Assembly (NCBI GenBank): GCA_002307215.1
Contig: DBTU01000023.1
Location: forward strand, 126,777-190,776
Reading direction: 5' to 3'
DNA length: 64,000 nucleotides
Origin: Lachnoclostridium sp. UBA1308
GTDB taxonomy: Bacteria > Bacillota > Clostridia > Lachnospirales > Lachnospiraceae
Shown piece after piece: positions 35,313 through 44,340 of the stretch. The notes below the pieces were generated by a model that was given only the letters and a program-made list of their open reading frames with translations, was not told where the DNA came from and made no database searches. Made by a program: the position numbers and the translations under genes. How positions within the stretch are numbered: position 1 is the stretch's first letter; every line of letters starts with the position of its first letter.

Positions 35313-36152
35313 TTGAAAATAGCATTCTGGAGTAATGCGAGTGAAAAGTGTAATGTTTCAGCTAATTTAGCCGCTGTCAGCATTGCAGGTGTTCTCCGTT
35401 ATCCATACTCTGTAATATTAATTGAAAATCGATTAAGCAATAATAATCTGGGCAAGGCTTTTAACGGAGCAAGTCATATTAATCTCTGTAATGAGGTGGG
35501 TACAAATTATTATGACGGTAGCGGTATGGAAGGATTATTGAGGAAAATCTACCGTGGAAACAATACTTCTTCTACTCTGCAATCCCATCTTAAGGAAATT
35601 ATCAATCAACATCTTTACTATATCCCACAAAGCAAAACGATACATAACGAGATATTTGACTATGAATTTGACCGCTGTTTTATGTCCTTGCTCCGGATGT
35701 TGGAGGAGAATGCTGATATCTGTATGATAGATACGGCAAGTCATAATAATCTTAGTACAAAAACAATTCTTGAAGAAGCTGATCTGATTGTTGTGAACTT
35801 ATGCCAACAAAAATATATTCTTGATGATTTCTTTTCTAATTATTCCTCCATTATTCCCAAGGCAGTATTTATTATAAGCGATTATGATTACCATTTCAAT
35901 CTAAACACCAAGAGAATATCCTGTCGATATCAAATACCTTTGGAGAGCATCATTGCAATTCCCGGTAACCTAGCTTATCAAGACGCATATCTATACGGTT
36001 CTGTTGTTGAATTTATCTATCGGTATTATTCCTGTCTGAAAGACAATCCAAACTTTGCATTTATTTATTCCATTAAAAAGGCTGCATACACAATCATAAA
36101 AAGAGCTGAATTTAATGTGAAGCAGAAGGAGTTATCCATGTGCTGCAAGTAA
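35313..36152 (+). CDS. TadZ/MinD-like protein with degenerate P-loop, 279 aa
   Basis: It opens MKIAFWSNASEKCNVSANLAA, which aligns with the MinD/ParA/CpaE start (FWSPKGGVGKTT-type), but the Gly-rich loop and catalytic Lys/Thr are replaced. A Walker B-like IDT (about residues 145-150, CMIDTASHNNLS) and the late LIVVNLCQQ strand of the fold remain. It should be a non-ATPase member that localises a Tad-like machine, by analogy with atypical TadZ proteins. Start is TTG 35313 after AAGGAGG. It overlaps the next gene by 13 nt. Confidence 0.6.
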   Translation: MKIAFWSNASEKCNVSANLAAVSIAGVLRYPYSVILIENRLSNNNLGKAFNGASHINLCNEVGTNYYDGSGMEGLLRKIYRGNNTSSTLQSHLKEIINQHLYYIPQSKTIHNEIFDYEFDRCFMSLLRMLEENADICMIDTASHNNLSTKTILEEADLIVVNLCQQKYILDDFFSNYSSIIPKAVFIISDYDYHFNLNTKRISCRYQIPLESIIAIPGNLAYQDAYLYGSVVEFIYRYYSCLKDNPNFAFIYSIKKAAYTIIKRAEFNVKQKELSMCCK

Positions 36153-36382
36153 TGTTACTGCGTATTTTACTTATCATATTCTCAAGTGGAATATTATATA
36201 TTTGTCTGTTGTACTTTATTGGATGGCAGGAAGACGGCTATCTGAAAAGAAGAATCAGAAAGTCTGAAAGGAACCGGAGAAACAATAAAAGCAGGATCAT
36301 ATTGATTTATCTGCTGGTTTTATCGGTAGGTTTATCGATATATTTCCTAATGATAAAATACTTTGTACGAGGTGCTTTATGA
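36140..36382 (+). CDS. small two-helix membrane protein, 80 aa
   Basis: Two hydrophobic helices (about residues 4-28 and 52-74) flank a strongly basic loop (YLKRRIRKSERNRRNNKSR). Start GTG 36140 has AAGGAG eight bases upstream; an ATG four codons in is the alternative. Its gene overlaps both neighbours, so it is a genuine component of the locus. No family recognised; a small inner-membrane assembly factor is plausible. Confidence 0.6.
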   Translation: MLQVMLLRILLIIFSSGILYICLLYFIGWQEDGYLKRRIRKSERNRRNNKSRIILIYLLVLSVGLSIYFLMIKYFVRGAL

Positions 36383-37404
36383 AATTATATCGTAGATTGA
36401 AAAGATCGACAAAACAGTACATTATTGTTGCATTCATCTGTTTGATCGTGATTGGTGGAGCAGCTTCTTTTACTTCGGTTGTCATAACCGGCCAGATCAG
36501 AAGTGAATATCAGGCGCTCCTAAGTAGCGCGTATTGTGATATGAGTGATAATCAAAGGAGTGTATATGTTGCATTAACAGATATCAATAAGGGGGAAATC
36601 CTTACGAAGAATATGGCTCAGGAAAAAACCGTTTATTCTTCTCAGCCAATAGGCACCTACATATCACAAAAAGAAATCGGAATGACGACGCTAATTGATA
36701 TTCCGGCAGGGACACAGATCCTCAATACAATGCTGACAGATCAGTCGATTTCAGATGAGCTTAGGGAAATTGAATATAAGGTTATCAATATTAATTCAAA
36801 CATTATGAATAATGATACGGTTGATGTTCTGATTTGTTATCCGAACGGAGAGCTTTACGTAGTCCTATCAAAAAAAGTTATGAAAGGAATAATGCCGGAG
36901 AGTGCCACTTGTTTTTTCTGGCTTAGTGAAGAAGATCTGTTAAGAATGTCAGCTGCTATTGTAGATGCAGGGACATATTCAGGTGAACTGATTACCACAA
37001 AGTATATCGAACCAAGTATACAAAAGGCTTCAGCCGTTACCTATACGCCTAGTCTTCAGGTGTTGTCCTTTCTTGAAAAGGACCCGAATATCGTGGATAG
37101 ATGTTCCCAGGAATTGAATAAGACAATAAGAAAATCATTGGAAAACAGACTGGCTGCAAGTCTGGAAACAGAGGAAGCACTAAAGGGGTGGAATGTATCT
37201 GATTACGAATTTTCTTCGGAGAAAACTACTGATACCGATACAAAAAATAATGATGAATCGGCTGTAACACCATCACCTACGATAATACCTCTACCGGAAG
37301 ATCTAGGGTCAGTAGATCCGGATGCAGGCGCCGAGCTGGGAGATGCAAAACCAGATAACTATGTATATTTCGCAAGAGAGGGTGAAGCTGATTATGGCGA
37401 ATAA
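36379..37404 (+). CDS. CpaB/RcpC-like SAF-domain protein, 341 aa
   Basis: One N-terminal helix (residues 15-35), then an SAF/CpaB-like stretch: RSVYVALTDINKGEILTKNM, then PAGTQILNTMLTD, and a beta-rich domain (DVLICYPNGELYVVLSKKVMKG). The C-terminal 70 residues are acidic and Pro/Thr-rich, probably disordered (SAVTPSPTIIPLPEDLG). CpaB in Tad systems works in pilus assembly at the envelope; in a Gram-positive it would sit outside the membrane. ATG 36379 overlaps the previous stop by 4 nt. Confidence 0.65.
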   Translation: MKLYRRLKRSTKQYIIVAFICLIVIGGAASFTSVVITGQIRSEYQALLSSAYCDMSDNQRSVYVALTDINKGEILTKNMAQEKTVYSSQPIGTYISQKEIGMTTLIDIPAGTQILNTMLTDQSISDELREIEYKVININSNIMNNDTVDVLICYPNGELYVVLSKKVMKGIMPESATCFFWLSEEDLLRMSAAIVDAGTYSGELITTKYIEPSIQKASAVTYTPSLQVLSFLEKDPNIVDRCSQELNKTIRKSLENRLAASLETEEALKGWNVSDYEFSSEKTTDTDTKNNDESAVTPSPTIIPLPEDLGSVDPDAGAELGDAKPDNYVYFAREGEADYGE

Positions 37405-38032
37405 TATTGTGGCATATGCCGGGATTGAGTGCTTTGACCTGATATTATATCAAGCCAGGATATTATCAAAAATGGAAAGAAAAGTGCTGATACTAGAAAA
37501 TACGGATTTAGGAGCACTAAAATTTACTATTCCAATGCCTTTGGGAATGGATCCATTCATTCATCCAATTACTTATCGTCATATTGATTTTGCAATAATG
37601 GCACTCACGACTGACTTGATTGAACTATATGATGATATTTTTATATCTTATGGATTTTATGTTCCGGAAGCAGAGTACCGCAGAATAGTTTTTACCACTG
37701 ATTTATATCTACATAACATGAAAAAGATTATTGCATTGATGAAGCATAATAACTGTGAAAAATATAGCTTGCTGGTAAGAAACGTAATTGATGTTGATGT
37801 TCCAAGTCACTTATTTGAAGAACTGGGTAGCGATAAAGATATTGACTACATAGATTTTGATGAATATGACTATGAGAATGCTTTATTGTGCCAACATTAT
37901 CAGTCAATAAGGTTTAGCAGTGTTTCCAGAAAGACTAAAAAGTATCTGTTAAAGCAAATCAAACTGCTATATCCGGATATATCTAAGAAGACACTTAATA
38001 ATGCTTATAAGTCTGCCAAGGGGGGAAAATAA
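37394..38032 (+). CDS. unknown cytoplasmic protein of the Tad-like locus, 212 aa
   Basis: It begins NNIVAYAGIECFDLILYQAR, then RKVLILENTDLGALKF, which resembles the first and second strands of a ParA/P-loop fold without any P-loop. The rest is acidic and helical (DKDIDYIDFDEYDYENALL). It sits between a CpaB-like and a MinD-like gene, and overlaps the former by 11 nt, so it may be a partner of the MinD-like proteins. Start ATG 37394 is chosen because upstream codons in this frame overlap the previous gene. Function unknown. Confidence 0.55.
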   Translation: MANNIVAYAGIECFDLILYQARILSKMERKVLILENTDLGALKFTIPMPLGMDPFIHPITYRHIDFAIMALTTDLIELYDDIFISYGFYVPEAEYRRIVFTTDLYLHNMKKIIALMKHNNCEKYSLLVRNVIDVDVPSHLFEELGSDKDIDYIDFDEYDYENALLCQHYQSIRFSSVSRKTKKYLLKQIKLLYPDISKKTLNNAYKSAKGGK

Positions 38033-38036
38033 TCAT

Positions 38037-38861
38037 ATGGAGATAGTATTCTGGTCACCTGTGCACGGGCAATCTGCATCGACAAGTAATACGCTCATAT
38101 TTACTCTTTTAAGCGGGATTCGTGACAAGAAAAAGTGTATCCTAACGCAAACGCATTTTAATTATAACAACCTGGAAGCTCCTCTTGTACAGAGTAATTC
38201 TAAAAGTGCCTCGGAATTTTTTATGGATGTCGGGATTGATGCTCTGGTTAAAAGGTTTAAGGCGGAACGGATTAGTCAAAAAACAATTGAAAATTGTTGT
38301 ATATCACTACCGAAAACGATTATCAGCCTGTTACCCGGAACAACAAAAATTAACAGGGAGGATTTTGAGGATGAAATCGGACTGATAGCTCCGAGACTGA
38401 TCAGGGAAGTTGATAAGTATTATGACCTTGTTATAGTAGATGCAAGTCCTTCGAGAAATGATCTGTCCCAAAAATTAATGGACGATGCAGCCGTGGTTGT
38501 AGTCAACTTAAGTCAGAACATAGGAGTTATAGATACGTTTTTTCATTCCTTTAAACCTTCAATTAACAATAGAGTGTTTTATTTGTTTGGGTCCTATGAC
38601 TGTGACAGCAAATATAACATTAATAATATCCGCAAAAGGTATAAAGAAATCAATGTAAGCAACTCGGGAGTGATACCATATAATACTAAGTTTAAGGATG
38701 CACAAATTGAGAGCAGCGTTGTAGAGTTCGTCCGAAAAAATATAAATTGCAGTAAATTGAGTGATAATAATTATTTCATGATGAAGTCAATTAGTGCCAC
38801 AGAAAAAATAATTAAATTAGCCGGTAAGAAGCAGGAGGTAAGAAAGGGGATTTTAAGATGA
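38037..38861 (+). CDS. second TadZ/MinD-like protein with degenerate P-loop, 274 aa
   Basis: MEIVFWSPVHGQSASTSNTL is the deviant version of the CpaE/MinD Walker A: the FWSP lead-in is kept, the GGVGKT core is not (no Lys). Later it keeps DLVIVDASPSRNDLS (Walker B-like, about residues 135-149) and AAVVVVNLSQN. It is a paralogue of the 35313 protein. GGGGGAAAA precedes ATG 38037. It couples to the TadA-like gene by an ATGA overlap, matching the TadZ-TadA order of classical Tad operons. Confidence 0.65.
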   Translation: MEIVFWSPVHGQSASTSNTLIFTLLSGIRDKKKCILTQTHFNYNNLEAPLVQSNSKSASEFFMDVGIDALVKRFKAERISQKTIENCCISLPKTIISLLPGTTKINREDFEDEIGLIAPRLIREVDKYYDLVIVDASPSRNDLSQKLMDDAAVVVVNLSQNIGVIDTFFHSFKPSINNRVFYLFGSYDCDSKYNINNIRKRYKEINVSNSGVIPYNTKFKDAQIESSVVEFVRKNINCSKLSDNNYFMMKSISATEKIIKLAGKKQEVRKGILR

Positions 38862-40705
38862 ATATGGATCAAAACACCATCTTAATTGCCGGTAGTGTTA
38901 CTGCAGTAGCCCTAACAGCATTTTATCATTATAAAAAAGACCTGGATCAGGAAGCGAAGGTTGACGAAATAAATGTTTATTCCATTCCCTATTTGTGTGA
39001 GAACATCAAAACTCAGATCAATGAAAATGTAAATCAGAACCTGACATCTTTATATATAAGTAAGACGGAAATGGAAAAGAGAAAAGAGAACAAAAAAAGA
39101 CTAACTAAGGCGGTAAGATCATGCGCGCAGGGAGATCCGGGCGAAAAAGCTTTTATGCTCTCTTATGTGAAAGATCTGTTGCAAAGCAAATTGAATATCA
39201 ATGAAGAAACAATTGATTTTGTTATTCCGTTTGATCAGCCGGATATGCTCACCGGTCAGGACAAATATGACATACTTATGCAGATATACATAAAGAAAGA
39301 TGGCTTCGAGGCCTTTGGCAATCTGAATAAATTATGCAAGTTTGAGGAAGACAAGCTGAATAATTACGGAGTATATTATGAGGTTGACAAAGATGATATA
39401 AGCCGGTATTACAGAGAGTTTTCAATACATTTAAATTATGTATTGAAGCTGGCTGTTGTTACTCAGAGAGTCTTTCAAGAAGTTTATGGGCTTGGAGTAG
39501 TTGATGAGTTGATTTATCAAAAATCTATAGATGGTATATCTGCCGGAAATAGTGGCTTGACATATGAGCAGTATAATTATATGGAGGAAATCATGCAAAC
39601 CTCAGATATAACGGTACCCAAGTCATACGAGAGTGTCTGGATTATCCTTCATGGAAAACCCATTCACTTTTCGTTTTTAAGCTTTAGAAGTAAAGCTGAA
39701 TTAATCAGAGTATGTACAAATCTATATCTCTATGACAACGTAGGACACTTGAATTCATCGAACGGATATAAATTATCGTATCTCAGGAACGGAAGTCGTG
39801 TCGTTGTAACGAGACCGAAGCTTACCTCCGGCTGGGCTTTCTTTGTTAGAAAATTTGATAGTGTGAAGGCACTGGATATAAATAAGCTGATCATTGATAA
39901 AAACTATAGCATCGTTAAAGAAACTGTAATATGGATGGTAAAGGGGATGCTAAATATCATCATATCAGGGGATCAGGGATCAGGGAAAACAACTTTCTTG
40001 AAATGCATTTTTCAGTTTATGGATCAGAGGTTTGAGATAAGGACTACAGAGGCCGAATTCGAATTATGGCTGAATGTACTGTATCCAAATCTCAGTACAG
40101 TGGCATTTCGCTCGACTGATGAGGTTAGTATCATTGATGCAATTAACATTGAGAAGAAAACAAACGGCGTAATTATGGTTCTAGGCGAAATAGTGGATAC
40201 AATTCAGGCAAATGCGTATATTTCTCTTACACAATCAGGAACGAAATGTACCTACGGTACCATTCATACGATTACGGAAGAGGATTTAATCGATTACTTT
40301 CGGAGTGCTTTATTATCCAAGAATGGAAATTTTACAAATGAAATGGCGGCCGAAGAACAGGCAGCAAACGGTATTAATATAGATATTCACTGGGAAAAGA
40401 CAGGAGATGGGCACCGTTATATCAGCTATATCACAGAAATTATTCCTTATCCCAGGAGGAATGTCAATACAGACGATTCGATGGAAAAGATCGCTGAATC
40501 GTTGCAGATGCTATCCAGAAGAAGAGCATTTGAGACACGGGAAATAATCACATTTGAGAATGGCGAATATATAATAAAAAATTCATTTTCTGAGCGTGCA
40601 GTAAAGAAAATCATAAAAAATTTAAGTATGGAGGATAGAGAAAAATTCTTGACGTTCAATAAAAAGATAGAAGAATACATAGAAAGTTCGGAAAGGAGTG
40701 AATAA
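38858..40705 (+). CDS. TadA/VirB11-type secretion ATPase with N-terminal membrane anchor, 615 aa
   Basis: The motor of the locus. Walker A GDQGSGKTT at residues 371-379, Walker B region GVIMVLGEI at 437-445, and the His-box GTIHTIT at 467-473 are in the right order for the TadA/CpaF/VirB11 family. An Arg-finger region lies around FEIRTTEAEFELWL. The N-terminal half (about 350 residues) is longer than usual and starts with a transmembrane segment (residues 8-24), which is odd for a cytoplasmic ATPase. The Asp box has lost its second acidic residue. It would power assembly of pilin-like subunits. It is flanked by MinD-like and TadBC-like genes. Confidence 0.85.
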   Translation: MNMDQNTILIAGSVTAVALTAFYHYKKDLDQEAKVDEINVYSIPYLCENIKTQINENVNQNLTSLYISKTEMEKRKENKKRLTKAVRSCAQGDPGEKAFMLSYVKDLLQSKLNINEETIDFVIPFDQPDMLTGQDKYDILMQIYIKKDGFEAFGNLNKLCKFEEDKLNNYGVYYEVDKDDISRYYREFSIHLNYVLKLAVVTQRVFQEVYGLGVVDELIYQKSIDGISAGNSGLTYEQYNYMEEIMQTSDITVPKSYESVWIILHGKPIHFSFLSFRSKAELIRVCTNLYLYDNVGHLNSSNGYKLSYLRNGSRVVVTRPKLTSGWAFFVRKFDSVKALDINKLIIDKNYSIVKETVIWMVKGMLNIIISGDQGSGKTTFLKCIFQFMDQRFEIRTTEAEFELWLNVLYPNLSTVAFRSTDEVSIIDAINIEKKTNGVIMVLGEIVDTIQANAYISLTQSGTKCTYGTIHTITEEDLIDYFRSALLSKNGNFTNEMAAEEQAANGINIDIHWEKTGDGHRYISYITEIIPYPRRNVNTDDSMEKIAESLQMLSRRRAFETREIITFENGEYIIKNSFSERAVKKIIKNLSMEDREKFLTFNKKIEEYIESSERSE

Positions 40706-40707
40706 GA

Positions 40708-42789
40708 ATGCACTTATTGGGACTTATGAGCAGACAGCAGTGGCTGATCATAGGAATGGTTGCACTGATTGTACTTGTAGTGGGCTGGCCTACGATCAAT
40801 GTGATAGATCAAAATAGAAGGATGAAAAAAAACTTCGGAGCTTCCATGTCTAAAAAGTATAAAAGGGATGTACGTAATTATATTTATGGAAAACTTCGTG
40901 TTTTTAGCCTTACGAGAAATTATGTAGATATGATCAGCCGGAGATATGAACTTCTATACCCTGGGGATGCTGCCAACATAGCAATAAGAGCTGTAAATAC
41001 AACATTCTTTACCTGGGGAGCGTGTGCAGCGGCAATTGTTCTAATTTGGCTTGGACATATAAATTTCATTAATACATTGGTTTCAATTTTGGTAGTCTAT
41101 GTTGTGAATAAAGAAATAATAGCCTATATGGTGATAAGCACGGAAATTAATCTGCTGGAAGATATGGTCTTGTTTATTTCTAATATACGCCACAATTTCT
41201 ATATAAAACGTATGATTGATGATGCCATATTGCTTTCCATGAAAGATATAGGCAGGTATGAGAGTAGTAGCTCGTTTTTTCCAAAGTTATGGAAACGGGA
41301 TGGATATGAAATGAAAGTACACGCTGACAAGCTGTATGAAATAGTGATTTCCAGTAACATAAAAGAAGAAATCATGAACTATAATGCGATTATGCACAAT
41401 AAGTTCATAAAAATGCTGCTCTCCTTATGTATCAATGTTATGGAGTATGGTGATAAGACAGTGAAAGGAGAAGATCTGTTTGCGGCTAATCTCGAAAATC
41501 TGAAGGAGCAGATTAATACCGAAATCATAAAAATGAAGAAGTTACAGTTTCGGTTTTCGGGTTTTTCTTTTGTAACGATTGCAGTATGTATACCTATGGA
41601 TGCAATAAGAAAATTTGCACTTTCAATTGTCCCTGAGTTGAACAATATTTACAACGGTAGGATCGGGAGTATCTATGTGGTCGTTACCATTGTAACCGCA
41701 CTAGTAATCTATTTACGAAACAATCAGTTGAAGGAGAGTAATAGACAGCTGCCACAAAACAATTTGTTTTTTAAAAGATTAGAAAGAATCCGATTTATAA
41801 AAAATATATTGGATAATTATTTGGAAAAGAATGAAGCAGGGATACTTCGGTGGAAGGAGATATTAAAGGTGATAGGAGAATCTTTATCACCAAGACAGTT
41901 TTTATTGAAAAAAATGGTATATGCAGTGGCAGTGTGTCTTTCCTCTATTGTCTTTGTATTCTTTCTTCACGATATGAATCAAAATAATATTGTAAGTAAG
42001 GTAGTTGTACTTCCTGAAAACATAACGGTAGCAAATAAAGTTCAGACAGAATTAATGAAGGATACAATCATAAAATATGTGCAGTATTATAAAGACAAGG
42101 ATGAAGCAGATCGGAAATTAATAGTAAAGGACATAATCGCAGAAGGGACCTTTTATAATACAAAAATAAATGAGGCCCTAGCCGATGAAGCGGTAAGAAG
42201 GATTCATCTTTACAAAAACGAGTATTTCAAATTCTATGAGCTTCTTATTTGTTTTGGACTATCCATAATTGCTTATCACATCCCTTACAGAATTATTTTG
42301 CATAAGAAAAAGGTTATGCAACTAAATATGGATGATGAAGTGAACCAGTTAAATGCAATTATCTATATGTTAATGTACAGCGACCATATCACCATAAAGG
42401 ATTTACTTGAGGAACTGGAGCTTTTTTCGGTTGTATTCAGACAAACAATCCATGAATGCATCAATGATTATAACAGTGGGGATATTGAAGCCTTGGAACA
42501 GATGAAGGAAAAAGAAGCTTATGGACCCTTTATTAGATTGGTGGACAACCTGATCCGGTGTGATGACATGGCAATTTATAAGGCATTCGATGAAATCGCA
42601 TCAGACCGTGAAAATTATTATGAACGCAAAATACTAGATGATGAGATAAGTATACAGAGGAAAGTGAACATAGCGCTGCCATTGTCCTGGATACCGACAG
42701 TTATGGTAATGATATATTTGCTTTTACCTATATTAACTACCGCGATTGGATTGCTTGATTCATTTAAGGAAATGACCACCAACATATAA
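40708..42789 (+). CDS. TadB/TadC-like T2SSF membrane platform protein, 693 aa (apparent fusion)
   Basis: About seven hydrophobic segments (near 12-30, 98-135, 285-305, 322-342, 408-430, 515-535, 655-680) separate two large cytoplasmic helical parts. The second half ends like TadC: ELEQLELFS-type helix, DIEALEQMKEKE, IRLVDNLIRCDDMAIYKAFDEI, then a final helix pair. TadB and TadC are each about 300 residues, so 693 residues fits one protein carrying both. It would form the inner-membrane platform for the ATPase. AAGGAGTG precedes ATG 40708, two bases after the ATPase stop. Confidence 0.7.
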   Translation: MHLLGLMSRQQWLIIGMVALIVLVVGWPTINVIDQNRRMKKNFGASMSKKYKRDVRNYIYGKLRVFSLTRNYVDMISRRYELLYPGDAANIAIRAVNTTFFTWGACAAAIVLIWLGHINFINTLVSILVVYVVNKEIIAYMVISTEINLLEDMVLFISNIRHNFYIKRMIDDAILLSMKDIGRYESSSSFFPKLWKRDGYEMKVHADKLYEIVISSNIKEEIMNYNAIMHNKFIKMLLSLCINVMEYGDKTVKGEDLFAANLENLKEQINTEIIKMKKLQFRFSGFSFVTIAVCIPMDAIRKFALSIVPELNNIYNGRIGSIYVVVTIVTALVIYLRNNQLKESNRQLPQNNLFFKRLERIRFIKNILDNYLEKNEAGILRWKEILKVIGESLSPRQFLLKKMVYAVAVCLSSIVFVFFLHDMNQNNIVSKVVVLPENITVANKVQTELMKDTIIKYVQYYKDKDEADRKLIVKDIIAEGTFYNTKINEALADEAVRRIHLYKNEYFKFYELLICFGLSIIAYHIPYRIILHKKKVMQLNMDDEVNQLNAIIYMLMYSDHITIKDLLEELELFSVVFRQTIHECINDYNSGDIEALEQMKEKEAYGPFIRLVDNLIRCDDMAIYKAFDEIASDRENYYERKILDDEISIQRKVNIALPLSWIPTVMVMIYLLLPILTTAIGLLDSFKEMTTNI

Positions 42790-42822
42790 AAAACATAATG
42801 ATAGTACGAGGAGGATAAAATT

Positions 42823-43299
42823 ATGACGAATGCACAAAAATTTCTTTTGATGTTAGCTTCATTAATAATAGTATGCATTTTATGTGTTATTGCTTTTAAA
42901 ATAACGAACGAAGGAAAGTCCGCGATTAACGGCTATACAAATAACTTCAACAATATGACTGGTCAATATCAGGATATTGAAAAGGCCATCTATGACGGCT
43001 CCGCAGTTCAGGGGAGTGAGGTGGTCAATTTGATCAAGAATGTTATCAAATCAGATGAAGAACTTGCAATCAGGGTAAGTACAAAAGCAAGCGCTAACAG
43101 AGACTATAATTATAACTTTACTGCGGAAACGACTACTACGCCGGCCTCATTGGGTACCCACATAACAACAAGTGTGGATATACAGCTGGCAGATAACAAG
43201 ACAGATACGTGGTACATCAATACAAATGCCCCATTTATTGGTAAAGTTTATAAAGATGCAAATGACCTAATTATCTGTATTGAGTTTGTTCAGCAGTAA
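42823..43299 (+). CDS. pilin-like protein 1, 158 aa
   Basis: A short start MTNAQKF is followed by a 25-residue hydrophobic helix (FLLMLASLIIVCILCVIAF), then a polar domain with QGSEVVNLIKNVI and a beta-rich C-terminus. The layout is that of a pseudopilin or Flp-like pilin, but there is no Gly-Phe...Glu cleavage site. It shares the start and the G-S-E-[VI]-[VI]-N-L-[IM]-K motif with the next gene. AGGAGG lies upstream of ATG 42823. Probably a subunit moved by the TadA-like motor. Confidence 0.6.
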   Translation: MTNAQKFLLMLASLIIVCILCVIAFKITNEGKSAINGYTNNFNNMTGQYQDIEKAIYDGSAVQGSEVVNLIKNVIKSDEELAIRVSTKASANRDYNYNFTAETTTTPASLGTHITTSVDIQLADNKTDTWYINTNAPFIGKVYKDANDLIICIEFVQQ

Positions 43300-43335
43300 A
43301 ATAGGAGCATAAAGCGGTAGATAGGGATGGGAAAC

Positions 43336-43404
43336 ATGAAATTATGGTACTTTTTATCAGCACATTTATTACTTGCATTTTTATATGGATTGGTTTCAAC
43401 TTAA
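43336..43404 (+). CDS. 22-aa hydrophobic mini-protein
   Basis: MKLWYFLSAHLLLAFLYGLVST follows GATGGGAAAC and lies between two pilin-like genes. It is one transmembrane-length peptide. It could be a genuine small subunit or the remaining hydrophobic start of a deleted pilin-like gene. Confidence 0.35.
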   Translation: MKLWYFLSAHLLLAFLYGLVST

Positions 43405-43434
43405 CACTTTAATGCTTAATGAAAGGAATTGATT

Positions 43435-43869
43435 ATGAGTACGGCAAATAAATTATTATTATTAGCGGCGTGCACTATGATTACCTGCATTCTAGTATGG
43501 ATGGGCATTCATTTAATGAATATAGGAAAAGATATTGGTCAGGATGCAATGAGTCAGATGAACGAACTTAACAATGATATCAAAGATAGCGGAATCATGA
43601 AGTATGATGAAAATGATAATATAAACGGAAGCGAAATTATTAATTTAATGAAAGAAAAACTTGGAGATTATGAGGATAGTGAGACCGCACCGATTTATAT
43701 TAAGGTAGTTGTGGGTACTACAGAAAATACATATAGCAATGGCTCATTAATCAGTAATGTTCGTGACTTTACAGATGAAAGATATATTCCTCCCACCGCT
43801 GTATATAAAGGCGACGTGATTAAGAACGACAATGATGTAATCCTTGGCGTCGAATTCACACAGATATAG
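43435..43869 (+). CDS. pilin-like protein 2, 144 aa
   Basis: MSTANKLLLLAACTMITCIL is a short polar start plus hydrophobic helix. A helical stalk with NGSEIINLMKEKLG follows, then a beta-rich end. It is a paralogue of pilin-like protein 1: the start [ST]-x-A-x-K-[FL]-L-L and the motif around residues 60-70 match. AAAGGAATT before ATG 43435 decides the start. No prepilin peptidase site. Confidence 0.6.
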   Translation: MSTANKLLLLAACTMITCILVWMGIHLMNIGKDIGQDAMSQMNELNNDIKDSGIMKYDENDNINGSEIINLMKEKLGDYEDSETAPIYIKVVVGTTENTYSNGSLISNVRDFTDERYIPPTAVYKGDVIKNDNDVILGVEFTQI

Positions 43870-43939
43870 CAGGATAAAAAATATATGCTTAAATAATACT
43901 GCCGGTGAAACCGACAGGTAAAAAAGAAACGGTGATTAT

Positions 43940-44311
43940 ATGTCGAATGCTCTTAAATTATTGCGCCTGACATTCTCGGTTATAGTATTCTGCACAGGTG
44001 TGCTTCTATTGATCCACAGTGCAACCGTGTATAATGAGGCTTTAAACGTCACCAGAGACAATTATAAGGACAAGCAGATATATCAGCTATATAACGATAA
44101 AGATATGGAAGTAGTGTCCTATGCGGAACTTATAGCAACACTGTGTAACAGCCTTGAATATGATATCGCGATTGACGGAGCGTCTATTGATAAAGATAAT
44201 TTTAAACTGGAAAATGTTCAAAATTATAACATCCGAAATACAAATTATAATAAGAGTTATGAGTATGATGACTACGGGATAATAAATATAGTAATATATA
44301 CCGGAAAATAA
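43940..44311 (+). CDS. pilin-like protein 3, 123 aa
   Basis: MSNALKLLRLTFSVIVFCTG resembles the starts of the two preceding proteins, followed by a hydrophobic helix to about residue 28 and a polar Tyr/Asn-rich domain with VSYAELIATLCNSLEYDI, the counterpart of the GSE-NLIK motif. The ribosome binding site is weak. It is the shortest and most divergent of the trio, so it could be the minor or tip subunit. Confidence 0.55.
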   Translation: MSNALKLLRLTFSVIVFCTGVLLLIHSATVYNEALNVTRDNYKDKQIYQLYNDKDMEVVSYAELIATLCNSLEYDIAIDGASIDKDNFKLENVQNYNIRNTNYNKSYEYDDYGIINIVIYTGK

Positions 44312-44340
44312 GAAGACACAAATGAAGGAGGGTATGTGCC

